A stretch of DNA of 64,000 nucleotides from Stutzerimonas stutzeri (GCF_009789555.1 NZ_CP046902.1:4170001-4234000); one strand, 5' to 3'; positions 35,809 to 47,318 are shown, numbered from the stretch's first letter. Program-made: numbers and translations. Notes: generated by a model not told the origin, from the sequence alone.

Positions 35809-36717
35809 TCAGCGGACCTCCCAGTAGCCGGGTGCGTTGTAGATCGCCTTCAGGTAGTCGATGAAGAAACGTACCTTGGCCGGCAGATACCGCTGCTGCG
35901 GATAGACCGCCTGGATGTCGTAGGCCGACAGCGCGAACCCATCGAGCACTGTCACCAGTTCGCCGCGCTTGAGTTCGGCCTGAATCTCCCAGGTCGAGCG
36001 CCAGCCGATGCCGATGCCCTGCTTGACCCAGTCGAACAGCAGCTCGCCGTCGTTGCAGTCGAGGTTGCCCGACACGCGCACCGCCACTTGTTTACCGTCG
36101 CGCAGAAAGGTCCAGCCGCGCTGCTGCCCGCCCTGCAGGTTGAACGCCAGGCAGTTATGCCGCGAGAGGTCTTCCAGCGTGCGGGGCACGCCCTGCCGCT
36201 CGAAATACTCCGGCGCGCCGCAGACCACGCGGCGGTTTGGGAACAGCTTGATGGCGACGTAATTGGGGTCGGTCACCTCGCCGATACGGATGCCCATGTC
36301 GTAGCCGTGACGCACCAGATCGACCACGCTGTCGGTGAAATTGAACGACAGTTGCAGGTCCGGATAACGCGCCTGGAAAGCCGGCGCGTGCGGGCCGATG
36401 TGGCGGCGGCCGAACGCGGCGGGCGCCGACACCACGAGGTGCCCGCGCACCGAGGTGCGGTCGTGGCTGATGCTGGCGTCCGCTTCGTCGAAATCCTTGA
36501 GCAGCCCGCGCGCGCGTTCCAGATACTGCTCGCCCAGATCGGTCAACGCCAACCCACGGGTCGAGCGGTGCATCAACTTGACGCCCAGGTGGCGCTCCAG
36601 CGCGTCGAGGCGCCGGCCCATGACCACCGGCGTGACGCCTTCCTTGAGCGCCGCGGCGGCGAAGCTGCCGTTCTCAGCGACCAGAACGAAGCTGTGCAAG
36701 GTGGTGTAGCGATCCAT
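35809..36717 (-). CDS. LysR-family regulator, divergent from gcl
   Basis: A 302-residue LysR-type regulator. Its N-terminal winged helix is TTLHSFVLVAENGSFAAAAL, then the effector domain with LVVSAPAAFGRRHIGP. ATG at 36717. It faces gcl across 115 bases, the usual layout for a regulator of the neighbouring operon, so it likely controls the glyoxylate pathway in response to an intermediate (inference). The longer upstream frame would run through the promoter region. Confidence 0.88.
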   Translation of the reverse strand: MDRYTTLHSFVLVAENGSFAAAALKEGVTPVVMGRRLDALERHLGVKLMHRSTRGLALTDLGEQYLERARGLLKDFDEADASISHDRTSVRGHLVVSAPAAFGRRHIGPHAPAFQARYPDLQLSFNFTDSVVDLVRHGYDMGIRIGEVTDPNYVAIKLFPNRRVVCGAPEYFERQGVPRTLEDLSRHNCLAFNLQGGQQRGWTFLRDGKQVAVRVSGNLDCNDGELLFDWVKQGIGIGWRSTWEIQAELKRGELVTVLDGFALSAYDIQAVYPQQRYLPAKVRFFIDYLKAIYNAPGYWEVR

Positions 36718-36832
36718 TCGATACTCCTGATATCGACAGAACTGAAGTTTCGGCCAATTCCGCCTCGGGTTCCAGCGCTGCATGCTTGGGCCACGTATAA
36801 AAACTATCGAGTACACGTAGGAGGAACGATCC

Positions 36833-38614
<1,782 letters not shown>

Positions 38615-38628
38615 TTGACCAAACGCGC

Positions 38629-38683
38629 GGAAGACGCTTCACGGTCTTCCGTCCTACGGGCAGGAACACGTCGGGCCCGTAGG
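38629..38683. repeat. Two hairpins between gcl and hyi
   Basis: GGAAGAC/GTCTTCC (38629-38650) and a perfect 9-bp pair CCTACGGGC/GCCCGTAGG (38653-38683). No T tract follows. They may protect or process the operon mRNA rather than end it, since the same-strand pathway continues. Confidence 0.5.
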
Positions 38684-38797
38684 TGTGAATGTCGCGAAGC
38701 ACATCCACCGAAACCGCCACACCGAGGATGGCCGCGTGCCGCGCGACCACCACGAGCATCACCGGATTGTCCCTACAGACAAAAAAGGAGAAACACC

Positions 38798-39580
<783 letters not shown>

Positions 39581-39605
39581 ACCGTTGAGAACACACCCGA
39601 TGCAG

Positions 39606-39692
39606 GCAAGACGAGGCCCCCGGGCCACGCGGAACGGTGGATGTTGGCCCAGGCCTCCGGCCGCGGGCGGTTTCGACAGCGTCTTGCCAACC
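39606..39692. repeat. Nested inverted repeats between hyi and glxR
   Basis: Outer arms GGCAAGACG/CGTCTTGCC enclose inner arms GAGGCC...GGGCCA/TGGCCC...GGCCTC. They fold into one long interrupted hairpin in a 155-base gap. Possible RNA-processing or partial-termination element. Confidence 0.45.
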
Positions 39693-39735
39693 GACAGTGT
39701 TGCAGCGACCCAGACTGAATCAAGAGGAAAACATC

Positions 39736-40626
39736 ATGGCTAAAATCGGATTTATCGGCACCGGCATCATGGGCCTGCCCATGGCTCAGAACCTTCTCAA
39801 AGCCGGGCACAGCCTCTTTCTTTCCGAACACCACGACCGGGCTCCCGCCGCGTTGATCGAAGCGGGCGCCGTCGCCCTGGCCAGCCCGAAGGAAGTGGCT
39901 CTGGAAGCTGAATTCATCATCATCATGGTGCCGGACACCCCGCAGGTCGAAGACGTATTGTTCCGCGAGAACGGCATCGCCGAGGGTGTCGGCCCCAACA
40001 AACTGGTGATCGACATGAGTTCGATCTCCCCTAGTGCCACCAAGCAATTCGCCGAAAGGATCGACGCCACCGGTGCCCGATACCTCGATGCGCCCGTGTC
40101 GGGTGGCGAAGTCGGTGCCAAGGCCGCCACGTTGTCGATCATGGTCGGCGGTAGCGAGGACAGTTTCGCTCGCGCCCTGCCGCTGTTTCAGGCCATGGGC
40201 AAGAACATCACCCTGGTAGGCGGCAACGGTGACGGCCAGACCGCCAAGGTGGCCAACCAGATCATCGTCGCGCTGAATATCCAGGCCGTCGGCGAGGCCC
40301 TGCTGTTCGCGGCGAAGAACGGCGCCGATCCGGCACGGGTACGTGAAGCGCTGATGGGCGGCTTCGCCGGTTCGAAGATTCTTGAAGTGCATGGCGAACG
40401 CATGATCAAGGGCACCTTCGATCCAGGCTTCCGCATCAGCCTGCACCAGAAGGACCTGAACCTGGCGCTGGCCGGCGCTCGCGAGCTGGGTCTGAACCTG
40501 CCCAACACCGCTAACGCCCAGCAGGTGTTCAGCACCTGCGCGGCCATTGGCGGCAGCGGCTGGGACCATTCCGCGCTGATCAAGGGGCTGGAGCACATGG
40601 CCAACTTCTCGATCCGCAAAGCATGA
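39736..40626 (+). CDS. glxR: Tartronate semialdehyde reductase (2-hydroxy-3-oxopropionate reductase)
   Basis: A 296-residue beta-hydroxyacid dehydrogenase that reduces tartronate semialdehyde to D-glycerate with NADH or NADPH. It opens AKIGFIGTGIMGLPMAQNL (cofactor GxGxxG), has the substrate loop LDAPVSGGEVGA and the catalytic Lys in DGQTAKVANQIIVALN. AGAGGAA precedes the ATG. Third gene of the glyoxylate set. Confidence 0.95.
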   Translation: MAKIGFIGTGIMGLPMAQNLLKAGHSLFLSEHHDRAPAALIEAGAVALASPKEVALEAEFIIIMVPDTPQVEDVLFRENGIAEGVGPNKLVIDMSSISPSATKQFAERIDATGARYLDAPVSGGEVGAKAATLSIMVGGSEDSFARALPLFQAMGKNITLVGGNGDGQTAKVANQIIVALNIQAVGEALLFAAKNGADPARVREALMGGFAGSKILEVHGERMIKGTFDPGFRISLHQKDLNLALAGARELGLNLPNTANAQQVFSTCAAIGGSGWDHSALIKGLEHMANFSIRKA

Positions 40627-40636
40627 CCTGAGTTGA

Positions 40637-40697
40637 GTTGAGCCGCGCCATCCTGCGTTGGACCCAGACAGCGACGCAGGATGGCGCTGCGCTCAAC
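40637..40697. repeat. Long imperfect palindrome after glxR
   Basis: A perfect 14-bp stem GCGCCATCCTGCGT/ACGCAGGATGGCGC is extended outward by GTTGAGC/GCTCAAC with a small bulge, around a 15-base loop. It starts 11 bases after the glxR stop. No T run, so mRNA stabilisation or attenuation is as likely as termination. Confidence 0.6.
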
Positions 40698-40931
40698 GCC
40701 ACACAGGAAAACGGATGTCTCACGGGGCGCTTGGAATCACCGCTTCCCCACGACGCGACGCCCCGGTCGACAGCCGCTTTCCTCGCCGCCTTCGGGCGGC
40801 ATCCTTTCGACCTGTCCGGCAGAAGGTGTCACGGCCCGACTGCCGGGTGGGTCGATTCCAGACCTTAATGCTTGCGTTATCGAGCCCTAAGGTCTGGAAT
40901 CGGCAGCAGAATCCAATAGAAGGAGCTGTAC
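40698..40931. other. Rest of the 305-base glxR-ttuD gap, with a second hairpin
   Basis: No gene fits. A perfect 15-bp inverted repeat CGATTCCAGACCTTA/TAAGGTCTGGAATCG with a 20-base loop lies at 40853-40902, just 29 bases before the ttuD ATG. It could be an operator or an RNA stem controlling ttuD. Confidence 0.5.
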
Positions 40932-42203
40932 ATGAGCCTCGACCCGCAAGCCTTGCTGCGCGAGCTGTTCACCGCCGCCATCGACGCCGCCCATCCACGC
41001 CAGGTGCTGGCCGACCATCTGCCCGCCGATCGCAGCGCACGCGCCATCGTCATCGGCGCCGGCAAAGCCGCTGCAGCCATGGCCGAAGCCATCGAAGGTG
41101 TCTGGGAAGGCGAACTGTCCGGCCTGGTCGTCACGCGCTATGGCCATGGCGCCGACTGTCGCAAGATCGAGGTGGTCGAAGCCGCGCATCCCGTGCCGGA
41201 CGATGCGGGCGAGCGCGTCGCCCGTCGAGTCCTGGAGCTGGTCAGCAATCTCGACGAAAGCGACCGGGTCATCTTTTTGCTGTCCGGTGGCGGTTCCTCG
41301 CTGCTGGCGCTTCCGGCCGAGGGCATCAGCCTCGCCGACAAACAGGCCATCAACAAGGCGCTGCTGCGCTCCGGCGCGCACATCGGTGAGATGAACTGCG
41401 TGCGCAAGCATCTCTCCGCGATCAAGGGCGGTCGGCTGGCCAAGGCCTGCTGGCCGGCCAGCGTCTACACCTACGCGATTTCCGACGTACCCGGCGACGA
41501 GGCGACGGTGATCGCCTCCGGTCCGACCGTGGCCGACCCGACGACGTCTGCCGAGGCGCTGGCCATCCTGGCGCGCTACGACATCGAGATCCCGCAGCAT
41601 GTGCGCGCCTGGCTGGAGGACCCGCGCTCGGAAACCGTCAAACCGAACGACCCGTGCCTGTCACGCAGCCATTTCCAACTGATCGCCAAGCCACAACAAT
41701 CGCTCGATGCGGCGGCGGAGAAAGCCCGCGCGGCTGGAATCACGCCGCTGATTCTCGGCGACCTGGAAGGCGAGTCGCGGGAAGTGGCCAAGGTCCATGC
41801 AGGCATCGCTCGCCAGGTGGTGCTGCATGGACAGCCGATCACCCCGCCCTGCGTCATTCTCTCCGGCGGCGAAACCACAGTGACGGTACGCGGAAACGGC
41901 CGTGGCGGCCGCAACGCCGAGTTCCTCCTGAGCCTCACGGAAAACCTGCAGGGACTGGCGAACGTCTATGCGCTCGCCGGTGATACCGACGGTATCGACG
42001 GCTCGGAAGACAACGCCGGCGCGCTGATGACGCCGGACAGCTTCGCCCGCGCCGAAGCGCTCGGCCTGAACGCGGCCGACGAACTGGCCAACAACAATGG
42101 CTACGGTTATTTCCAGGCACTCGATGCCCTGCTGATGACCGGCCCGACCCGCACCAACGTCAATGACTTTCGCGCCATCCTGGTCCTGCCGCCATCGCCG
42201 TGA
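40932..42203 (+). CDS. ttuD: Glycerate 2-kinase (TtuD/MOFRL type)
   Basis: A 423-residue kinase of the DUF4147/MOFRL family that phosphorylates glycerate to 2-phosphoglycerate; older annotation calls TtuD a hydroxypyruvate reductase. Motifs: AIVIGAGKAAAAMAEAIE, VVEAAHPVPDDAG, LLSGGGSSLLALP and the C-terminal GGRNAEFLLSL with LAGDTDGIDG. AGAAGGAG before the ATG. It links tartronate-derived glycerate to pyruvate kinase downstream. Confidence 0.93.
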   Translation: MSLDPQALLRELFTAAIDAAHPRQVLADHLPADRSARAIVIGAGKAAAAMAEAIEGVWEGELSGLVVTRYGHGADCRKIEVVEAAHPVPDDAGERVARRVLELVSNLDESDRVIFLLSGGGSSLLALPAEGISLADKQAINKALLRSGAHIGEMNCVRKHLSAIKGGRLAKACWPASVYTYAISDVPGDEATVIASGPTVADPTTSAEALAILARYDIEIPQHVRAWLEDPRSETVKPNDPCLSRSHFQLIAKPQQSLDAAAEKARAAGITPLILGDLEGESREVAKVHAGIARQVVLHGQPITPPCVILSGGETTVTVRGNGRGGRNAEFLLSLTENLQGLANVYALAGDTDGIDGSEDNAGALMTPDSFARAEALGLNAADELANNNGYGYFQALDALLMTGPTRTNVNDFRAILVLPPSP

Positions 42204-42242
42204 GGGCGGTGGCAACGCGCGTTCGCCTCAAGCGTCCGTCTG

Positions 42243-42281
42243 TACGCGCGTCTGCTACACGCGTCTGTTACACGCGTCATC
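42243..42281. repeat. Three tandem 13-base repeats between ttuD and pyk
   Basis: TACGCGCGTCTGC, TACACGCGTCTGT and TACACGCGTCATC follow head to tail, ending 24 bases before the pyk ATG. Could be a protein-binding array or a slippage product. Confidence 0.55.
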
Positions 42282-42305
42282 AACCACTGCCGATAGAGCC
42301 CTGCC

Positions 42306-43721
42306 ATGACACCCGACAAGAAGGTCAAGATTCTCGCCACCCTCGGACCGGCCACCCGCAGCATTGCCGATGTGCGCGAGCTGGTGGAGAACGGCGTCAA
42401 CCTGTTCCGCCTCAACTTCAGCCACGGCGAGCACGCCGACCACGCCGAACGCTTCGCCTGGATACGCGAGGTGGAGCGCGAGCTGAATCAGCCGATCGGT
42501 ATCCTCATGGATTTGCAGGGTCCCAAACTGCGGGTTGGGCGTTTCGCTGAAGGAAAGGTCCAGCTGGTGCGCGGCCAGACCCTGCGCCTCGATCTCGACC
42601 CGACACCGGGAGACAGTAGCCGCGTGAATCTGCCCCATCCGGAAGTCATCGACGCGCTGCAGCCTGGCATGAGCCTGCTGGTGGACGATGGCCGCCTGCG
42701 CCTGACCGTCATCGCCAAACATGACAACGCGATCGACACACGCGTGGTCGCGGGCGGTGAGCTGTCGGACCGCAAAGGAGTCAACGTGCCCGAAGCGGTG
42801 CTGGAGCTGAGCCCGCTGACTGACAAGGATCGCCGCGATCTGGCCTTCGGCCTGGAGCTGGGTGTCGACTGGGTGGCGCTTTCCTTCGTGCAGCGCCCCC
42901 AGGACATCCATGAAGCACGCGGGCTGATCGACGGCCGCGCCTTTCTCATGGCCAAGATCGAGAAGCCTTCGGCGGTGCAGCATCTGCGCGAGATCGCCCG
43001 GCTGAGCGACGCGATCATGGTGGCGCGAGGTGATCTGGGAGTAGAAGTACCGGCCGAAAACGTGCCGCGTATCCAGAAGAATATCGTTCGCACCTGCCGC
43101 CAGCTCGGGCGTCCGGTGGTCGTGGCCACGCAGATGCTCGAGTCGATGCGCTTCTCTCCTGCACCGACGCGCGCCGAGGTCACTGACGTGGCCAACGCTG
43201 TGGCCGAAGGCGCCGATGCGGTGATGCTTTCGGCCGAAACCGCGTCGGGCGACTACCCGCACGAAGCAGTAAGCATGATGAGCAAGATCATTCGGCAAGT
43301 GGAAAGCGGCCCCGACTTCCAGGCTCAGCTCGACGTGCATCGGCCAAACGCCGAAGCCACGCTGCCAGACGCCATCAGTTGCGCGATCCGCCGAATCAGC
43401 TCGATTCTGCCGGTCGCGGTGCTGGTGAACTACACCGAGTCCGGCCGTTCCAGCCTGCGCGCCTCTCGCGAGCGGCCAAGTACGCCGATCCTCAGCCTGA
43501 CGCCCAACGTCGCGACTGCCCGCAAGCTGACCGTGGCCTGGGGCGTCTACTCGGTCATCGATGCGCCGATGCATGACATGGAGCACGTTTGCCTGAACGC
43601 CCTCGAACTCGCCCGAGCACAGGGCATGGCCGGTACCGGCGATACCGTGGTGATTACCGCTGGCGTGCCGCTGGGCCAGCCCGGCACGACCAACTCCCTG
43701 CGGATCGAGACGCTCAATTAG
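42306..43721 (+). CDS. pyk: Pyruvate kinase
   Basis: A 471-residue glycolytic enzyme converting phosphoenolpyruvate and ADP to pyruvate and ATP. Motifs: KILATLGPATRS, LFRLNFSHGEHADH, MDLQGPKLRVG, the signature FLMAKIEKPSAVQ with the catalytic Lys, and IMVARGDLGVEVP. Last gene of the glyoxylate set in the same order as in P. aeruginosa (gcl, hyi, glxR, ttuD, pykF). Here it pulls 2-phosphoglycerate carbon to pyruvate. Confidence 0.95.
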   Translation: MTPDKKVKILATLGPATRSIADVRELVENGVNLFRLNFSHGEHADHAERFAWIREVERELNQPIGILMDLQGPKLRVGRFAEGKVQLVRGQTLRLDLDPTPGDSSRVNLPHPEVIDALQPGMSLLVDDGRLRLTVIAKHDNAIDTRVVAGGELSDRKGVNVPEAVLELSPLTDKDRRDLAFGLELGVDWVALSFVQRPQDIHEARGLIDGRAFLMAKIEKPSAVQHLREIARLSDAIMVARGDLGVEVPAENVPRIQKNIVRTCRQLGRPVVVATQMLESMRFSPAPTRAEVTDVANAVAEGADAVMLSAETASGDYPHEAVSMMSKIIRQVESGPDFQAQLDVHRPNAEATLPDAISCAIRRISSILPVAVLVNYTESGRSSLRASRERPSTPILSLTPNVATARKLTVAWGVYSVIDAPMHDMEHVCLNALELARAQGMAGTGDTVVITAGVPLGQPGTTNSLRIETLN

Positions 43722-43828
43722 ATGATTCTCAGCGGACGAGACGGGCAAGTGAACGCAGTGCTCGTCCGTCCGCCAGCGGGCATCAAGGCCAAACACTCAT
43801 GGGTCGAGAATCCGGACTCACAGACACG

Positions 43829-43993
43829 ATGAACACCCCGCGCTGGTTCGTGATCGAGCCCGTTCACGGCCATGCCTCGGCCTTGTTGCTGGTCGTCGGC
43901 AGCGCCTGTTTTCACCCGCGCGGCCCCGCACCTGCCGGAGCGCAGGCCCGCTTTGGCCGGTGGGCCGGGCTGCCGCTCGCTCGTCGCGGCTAA
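43829..43993 (+). CDS. Possible 54-residue hypothetical protein
   Basis: Begins MNTPRWFVIEPVHGHASALL and ends LPLARRG. Third codon positions are almost all G/C, as in real genes here, and its stop lies two bases before the urea-transporter ATG. No ribosome site is obvious; an in-frame ATG at 43799 is another option. No family recognised. Confidence 0.3.
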   Translation: MNTPRWFVIEPVHGHASALLLVVGSACFHPRGPAPAGAQARFGRWAGLPLARRG

Positions 43994-43995
43994 CC

Positions 43996-44883
43996 ATGTG
44001 GCGCCGCCCTTTTCCGCACGCCGCCCATGCGGTACTCAACGGCCTCAGCCAGATTTTCCTTCAGGCGAACCCGGCATGCGGGTTACTGATCCTGGTCGCA
44101 ATCATCCTCCATGCGCCTACGCTGCTGGCCGGCTGCCTGCTCGGTTTGCTCAGCGGTACGCTGACCGCCTGGTGGCTGGGCTATGCGCGCCAGGACATCG
44201 AGACCGGGCTGTACGGCTACAACTCCGCTCTGCTGGGCCTGCTGATCAGCCTCGCACTGGGCCCTTCTGCATGGGCGCTGCTCCTGGCAACACTCGGCGG
44301 GGCGCTTTCGAGCGTGTTGCAAAGGCGCCTGTTGAACGTCATGCGCGAGCGTGGCGGGCCGGCGGTGTTCACGCTGGCGTTCGTGCTCTTGGGCTGGGTG
44401 ACGCTGGCGGTCGCCGGCATGCTCGCCCCGGCCACGGCCACCACCTTAGCCGAGTCCGCACCGGACGCCCTGGGGGCGCTGAGTGCCATGGCAAGCGGCA
44501 TTGGCCAGGTCATGTTCCTCGGTGGCCCGCAGGCAGGGCTTTGCCTGCTGCTGGCCGTTCTGGTCGCCGACATTCGATCAGGGCTATGGGCACTTTGCGG
44601 CTCGGCGCTCGGTGTGTACTGCGCGCTACTGACCGGGGTGACCGAGGCGCAGGCGCTCGCCGGGCTGGCCGGCTATAACCCCGCCCTGGCGGCGCTGGCG
44701 CTGAGCCAGGTGCACCGCTCGGCGTGGGTACCCGCGCTGGGCATCGCACTGGCCATAGGTTGCAAGCTGGTGTTCGATCAGTTGAGTCTGCCCGCCCTGA
44801 CGATGCCATTCATCCTTGCCTGCTGGACGGTCGCACGGGTCACGCGGCCCGCCCGGCGGCGCGTCGACCCACGGCCCGCCTGA
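43996..44883 (+). CDS. Urea transporter (UT/Yut family)
   Basis: A 295-residue inner-membrane protein with about ten hydrophobic segments. Hallmarks are LNGLSQIFLQANPACGLLIL and GLYGYNSALLGLLISL, the selectivity-filter half-repeat, repeated later as ALAGLAGYNPALAALAL. It mediates passive urea passage. Placement right after the glyoxylate operon suits allantoin or purine breakdown, which frees urea with glyoxylate (inference). No urease genes in the window. Confidence 0.88.
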   Translation: MWRRPFPHAAHAVLNGLSQIFLQANPACGLLILVAIILHAPTLLAGCLLGLLSGTLTAWWLGYARQDIETGLYGYNSALLGLLISLALGPSAWALLLATLGGALSSVLQRRLLNVMRERGGPAVFTLAFVLLGWVTLAVAGMLAPATATTLAESAPDALGALSAMASGIGQVMFLGGPQAGLCLLLAVLVADIRSGLWALCGSALGVYCALLTGVTEAQALAGLAGYNPALAALALSQVHRSAWVPALGIALAIGCKLVFDQLSLPALTMPFILACWTVARVTRPARRRVDPRPA

Positions 44884-44885
44884 CT

Positions 44886-45110
44886 TCAGCCTTTGGTCGC
44901 ACGGGGGTCCTGGTCACGTGGGTAGGTCCGTTCCTCCTCGATCTTGCCATCCTGGGTATGAATCTTCACTGAAGCGGTACGCAGCTTCATGTAGTCACGG
45001 GTTTCGTTGATGATGTCTTCCTTGGTCGCGGCTTCGAGCAGCGCCCGCTTGTCTCCTTCCTCGCGCAGTACCCAACGGTCGCCGTCTTGCGTGATGTGAT
45101 AGTTTTCCAT
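44886..45110 (-). CDS. DUF2188-family small protein
   Basis: A 74-residue protein, MENYHITQDGDRWVLREEGDKRA, with the DUF2188 pattern of a beta strand pair (YHITQDGDRWVL) and a helix, then TASVKIHTQDGKIEEERTYP. GGAGGCAGC lies just before the ATG. Function unknown; the family occurs as stand-alone stress-type peptides. The frame extends further upstream to 45179, but the ribosome site fixes the start here. Confidence 0.75.
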   Translation of the reverse strand: MENYHITQDGDRWVLREEGDKRALLEAATKEDIINETRDYMKLRTASVKIHTQDGKIEEERTYPRDQDPRATKG

Positions 45111-45533
45111 GCTGCCTCCACAGGCTCGCCAATAGACAAAGCTATAGAGCCCGGCGGCGCGTAGCGGTTCGATTGGCAACGCGACCGGGAGCGGTCGCTT
45201 TCACCACGAACGGTTCACGAAACCCTGCCAGTGGTGACATTTGTACGGCGCTCGCGCCACGGCCCTTGAGTCCGGTCAATTGGGCAGCGGAACGGCCAGC
45301 GGGTACTGGCTGTATGCAATCAACGTGGCGGCGTTAGTTCAAACGAAACTGCAACTAAGCGGGTTCCGTTTCGCTTGTTTCATAACAACCGTAGTTCGAA
45401 TTAGCCACGACAACCATTCGTCTGCCGTTTGTTACGCGTGGAAACTCCTGAGGCGTAACCGGGCTCTGAAATCATGAAGGCTGATGAGTATTGTCAGCCC
45501 TGTAGAGTCTGTATCCATTGAGGAGAAAAAGAC
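45111..45533. other. 423-base gap upstream of the KGG peptide gene
   Basis: AT-richer than flanking genes, consistent with promoters. A short stem GGCTGA/TCAGCC sits at about 45480-45500, and TTGAGGAGAAA at 45518-45528 is the ribosome site of the KGG gene. No other gene is convincing. Confidence 0.4.
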
Positions 45534-45710
45534 ATGCCAAACAAGAATCCCGGCAACTTTGCCAATGATCGCGAAAAAGCGTCGGAAGCAGGCAAGAAAG
45601 GCGGCCACAACAGTGGCGGCAACTTCGCCAACGACCGCGAAAAGGCCTCGGAAGCAGGCCGCAAAGGCGGGCAAAACAGCCACGGTGGTGGACGCAGCAG
45701 CAATAGCTGA
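45534..45710 (+). CDS. KGG-domain stress-induced peptide
   Basis: A 58-residue hydrophilic protein with two near-identical 22-residue repeats of GNFANDREKASEAGKKGG and a Gly/Ser-rich tail. This is the KGG (stress-induced, GsiB/YciG-like) motif of small, probably disordered, protective proteins. GAGGAGAAA precedes the ATG and a strong terminator follows within 14 bases, so it is likely an independent, highly expressed unit. Confidence 0.85.
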   Translation: MPNKNPGNFANDREKASEAGKKGGHNSGGNFANDREKASEAGRKGGQNSHGGGRSSNS

Positions 45711-45723
45711 TTTGTCCCGCTAC

Positions 45724-45761
45724 AAAAAGGGCAAGGGTTAAACCTTGCCCTTTTTGTTTTT
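45724..45761 (+). terminator. Strong intrinsic terminator after the KGG gene
   Basis: A 13-bp stem AAAAAGGGCAAGG/CCTTGCCCTTTTT with a six-base loop, then GTTTTT. Classic Rho-independent form. Confidence 0.9.
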
Positions 45762-45910
45762 CTACTGCTTACCGCCAATTAGCGTTAAGTTAAAGTAGCG
45801 CGATCAGGGCGACAATAAACCGACACATGAAAAACGTTGATCGTCTTTAACGTTTTTTATCGATGTATCCGTGACCGATATGACAAACCAGCCCAACGGA
45901 AGCTATCGAC

Positions 45911-46090
45911 ATGACCGACTCTAATAACGCGAATCCATTAACCAATCCCGGAGATGAAGCGGTGCCGGGAACACCTGGCACCGGCGAAAATATCTGTCCG
46001 GTGTGCAACGGCAGTGGTCGAAGCGAATCGGGGCAGTGCCAAAATTGCGGCGGCACCGGTAAGGTGATCGAAGGTATCGGAGGAGCCTGA
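45911..46090 (+). CDS. Small DnaJ-type zinc-finger peptide
   Basis: A 59-residue protein with two CxxCxGxG motifs, CPVCNGSG and CQNCGGTG, separated by seven residues. This is one zinc site of the DnaJ cysteine-rich domain without any J domain. The first 25 residues are flexible (Asn/Pro/Gly-rich). GGAAG lies upstream. Zinc binding is expected; a role in protein or RNA handling is unproven. The pncB gene follows after 28 bases, so co-transcription is possible. Confidence 0.7.
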   Translation: MTDSNNANPLTNPGDEAVPGTPGTGENICPVCNGSGRSESGQCQNCGGTGKVIEGIGGA

Positions 46091-46118
46091 TACCCGCCCG
46101 CACCTTCAGGAGCCGCCG

Positions 46119-47318
46119 ATGAGCGAGAAGATCTTTTCGAACCGTATCGTTCAAAGCCTGCTGGATACCGACTACTACAAGTTGACGATGATGCAGGCTG
46201 TGCTGCATCACTACCCCAACGCCGAAGTCGAATGGGCGTTTCGCAGCCGCTCCGGCGAGGACCTGGCGCCCTACCTGGATGCGATCCGCCAGCAGATCGA
46301 GGCGCTCGCCGAGCTCAAGATCAGCCAGGACGAACTCGCCTTCCTCGACCAGATCCCTTACATGCAGCCGGACTTCATTCGCTTTCTGGGGCTCTTTCGC
46401 TTCGATCTGCGCTACGTTCGGGTCGAGGTCGAAGCCGGCGAACTGGTGGTCTACCTGAAAGGTCCGTGGCTCCATGTGATCCTTTTCGAGGTGCCGCTGC
46501 TGGCCATCATCAGCGAGGTGCGCAATCGCGCGCGCTATCCGGACGTGACGCTCGAGCAAGCCGAGGCACGGCTCGACGAAAAGCTCGAATGGCTGCGCGG
46601 CGAAGCCACCGCGGAAGAGCTCACAGGATTCAATCTTGCCGATTTCGGTACGCGCCGGCGCTTTTCCTATGCGGTTCAGGCCATGGTCGTGGACCGCCTA
46701 AAGGATGGGTTCCCGGGGCGTTTCGTTGGCACCAGCAACGTGCACCTGGCCAGGACGCGCCGGCTCAGGCCCATGGGCACCATGGCGCATGAATGGATCA
46801 TGGCGCACCAGCAGCTGGGGCCCAGGCTGATCGACAGCCAGAGCGCCGCGCTCGATTGCTGGGCCCGCGAATATCGCGGGGCACTGGGCATCGCCATCAC
46901 CGACTGCATCACCATGGATGCGTTCACGGCCGATTTCGATCTGTACCTGGCAAAACTGTTCGACGGCCTGCGCCATGACTCCGGGGACCCGGTCGAGTGG
47001 GCTGAAAAAGCCATCGCCCACTACCGCCACCTCGGCATCGATCCGATGACCCGGCAACTGGTGTTCTCCGATGGCCTCGACTTTCCAAAGGCACTTGGCA
47101 TCTATCGCGCGCTGGCCGGCCGCAGCAATACCAGCTTCGGTATCGGCACCCAGCTGACCTGTGACATACCGGGCGTCGAGCCGACCAACATGGTGATCAA
47201 GATGACCAGTTGCAACGGCCAACCGGTTGCGAAAATCTCCGACTCCCCCGGCAAGACCATGTGTCGGGACGAAGCCTTCGTCGCGTACCTTAAGCATGTG
47301 TTCTCGGTTGATGCCTGA
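46119..47318 (+). CDS. pncB: Nicotinate phosphoribosyltransferase
   Basis: A 399-residue enzyme of NAD salvage joining nicotinate and PRPP, same length as E. coli PncB (400). Motifs: VQSLLDTDYYKLTMMQAVLH, VEWAFRSRSGEDL, FGTRRRFSYAVQ, GTSNVHLAR, MAHEWIMAHQ with the conserved His region, GLRHDSGDPVEW and FSDGLDF. AGGAGCC precedes the ATG. It converges on the diguanylate cyclase gene, nine bases apart. Confidence 0.95.
   Translation: MSEKIFSNRIVQSLLDTDYYKLTMMQAVLHHYPNAEVEWAFRSRSGEDLAPYLDAIRQQIEALAELKISQDELAFLDQIPYMQPDFIRFLGLFRFDLRYVRVEVEAGELVVYLKGPWLHVILFEVPLLAIISEVRNRARYPDVTLEQAEARLDEKLEWLRGEATAEELTGFNLADFGTRRRFSYAVQAMVVDRLKDGFPGRFVGTSNVHLARTRRLRPMGTMAHEWIMAHQQLGPRLIDSQSAALDCWAREYRGALGIAITDCITMDAFTADFDLYLAKLFDGLRHDSGDPVEWAEKAIAHYRHLGIDPMTRQLVFSDGLDFPKALGIYRALAGRSNTSFGIGTQLTCDIPGVEPTNMVIKMTSCNGQPVAKISDSPGKTMCRDEAFVAYLKHVFSVDA

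Noticed and set aside
40638..40868. A 76-codon frame between glxR and ttuD
   Set aside because: It starts inside a hairpin, lacks a ribosome site and has a composition unlike local proteins.
42243..42281. Possible CRISPR-like array
   Set aside because: Only three contiguous 13-base units without spacers; no cas genes in the window.
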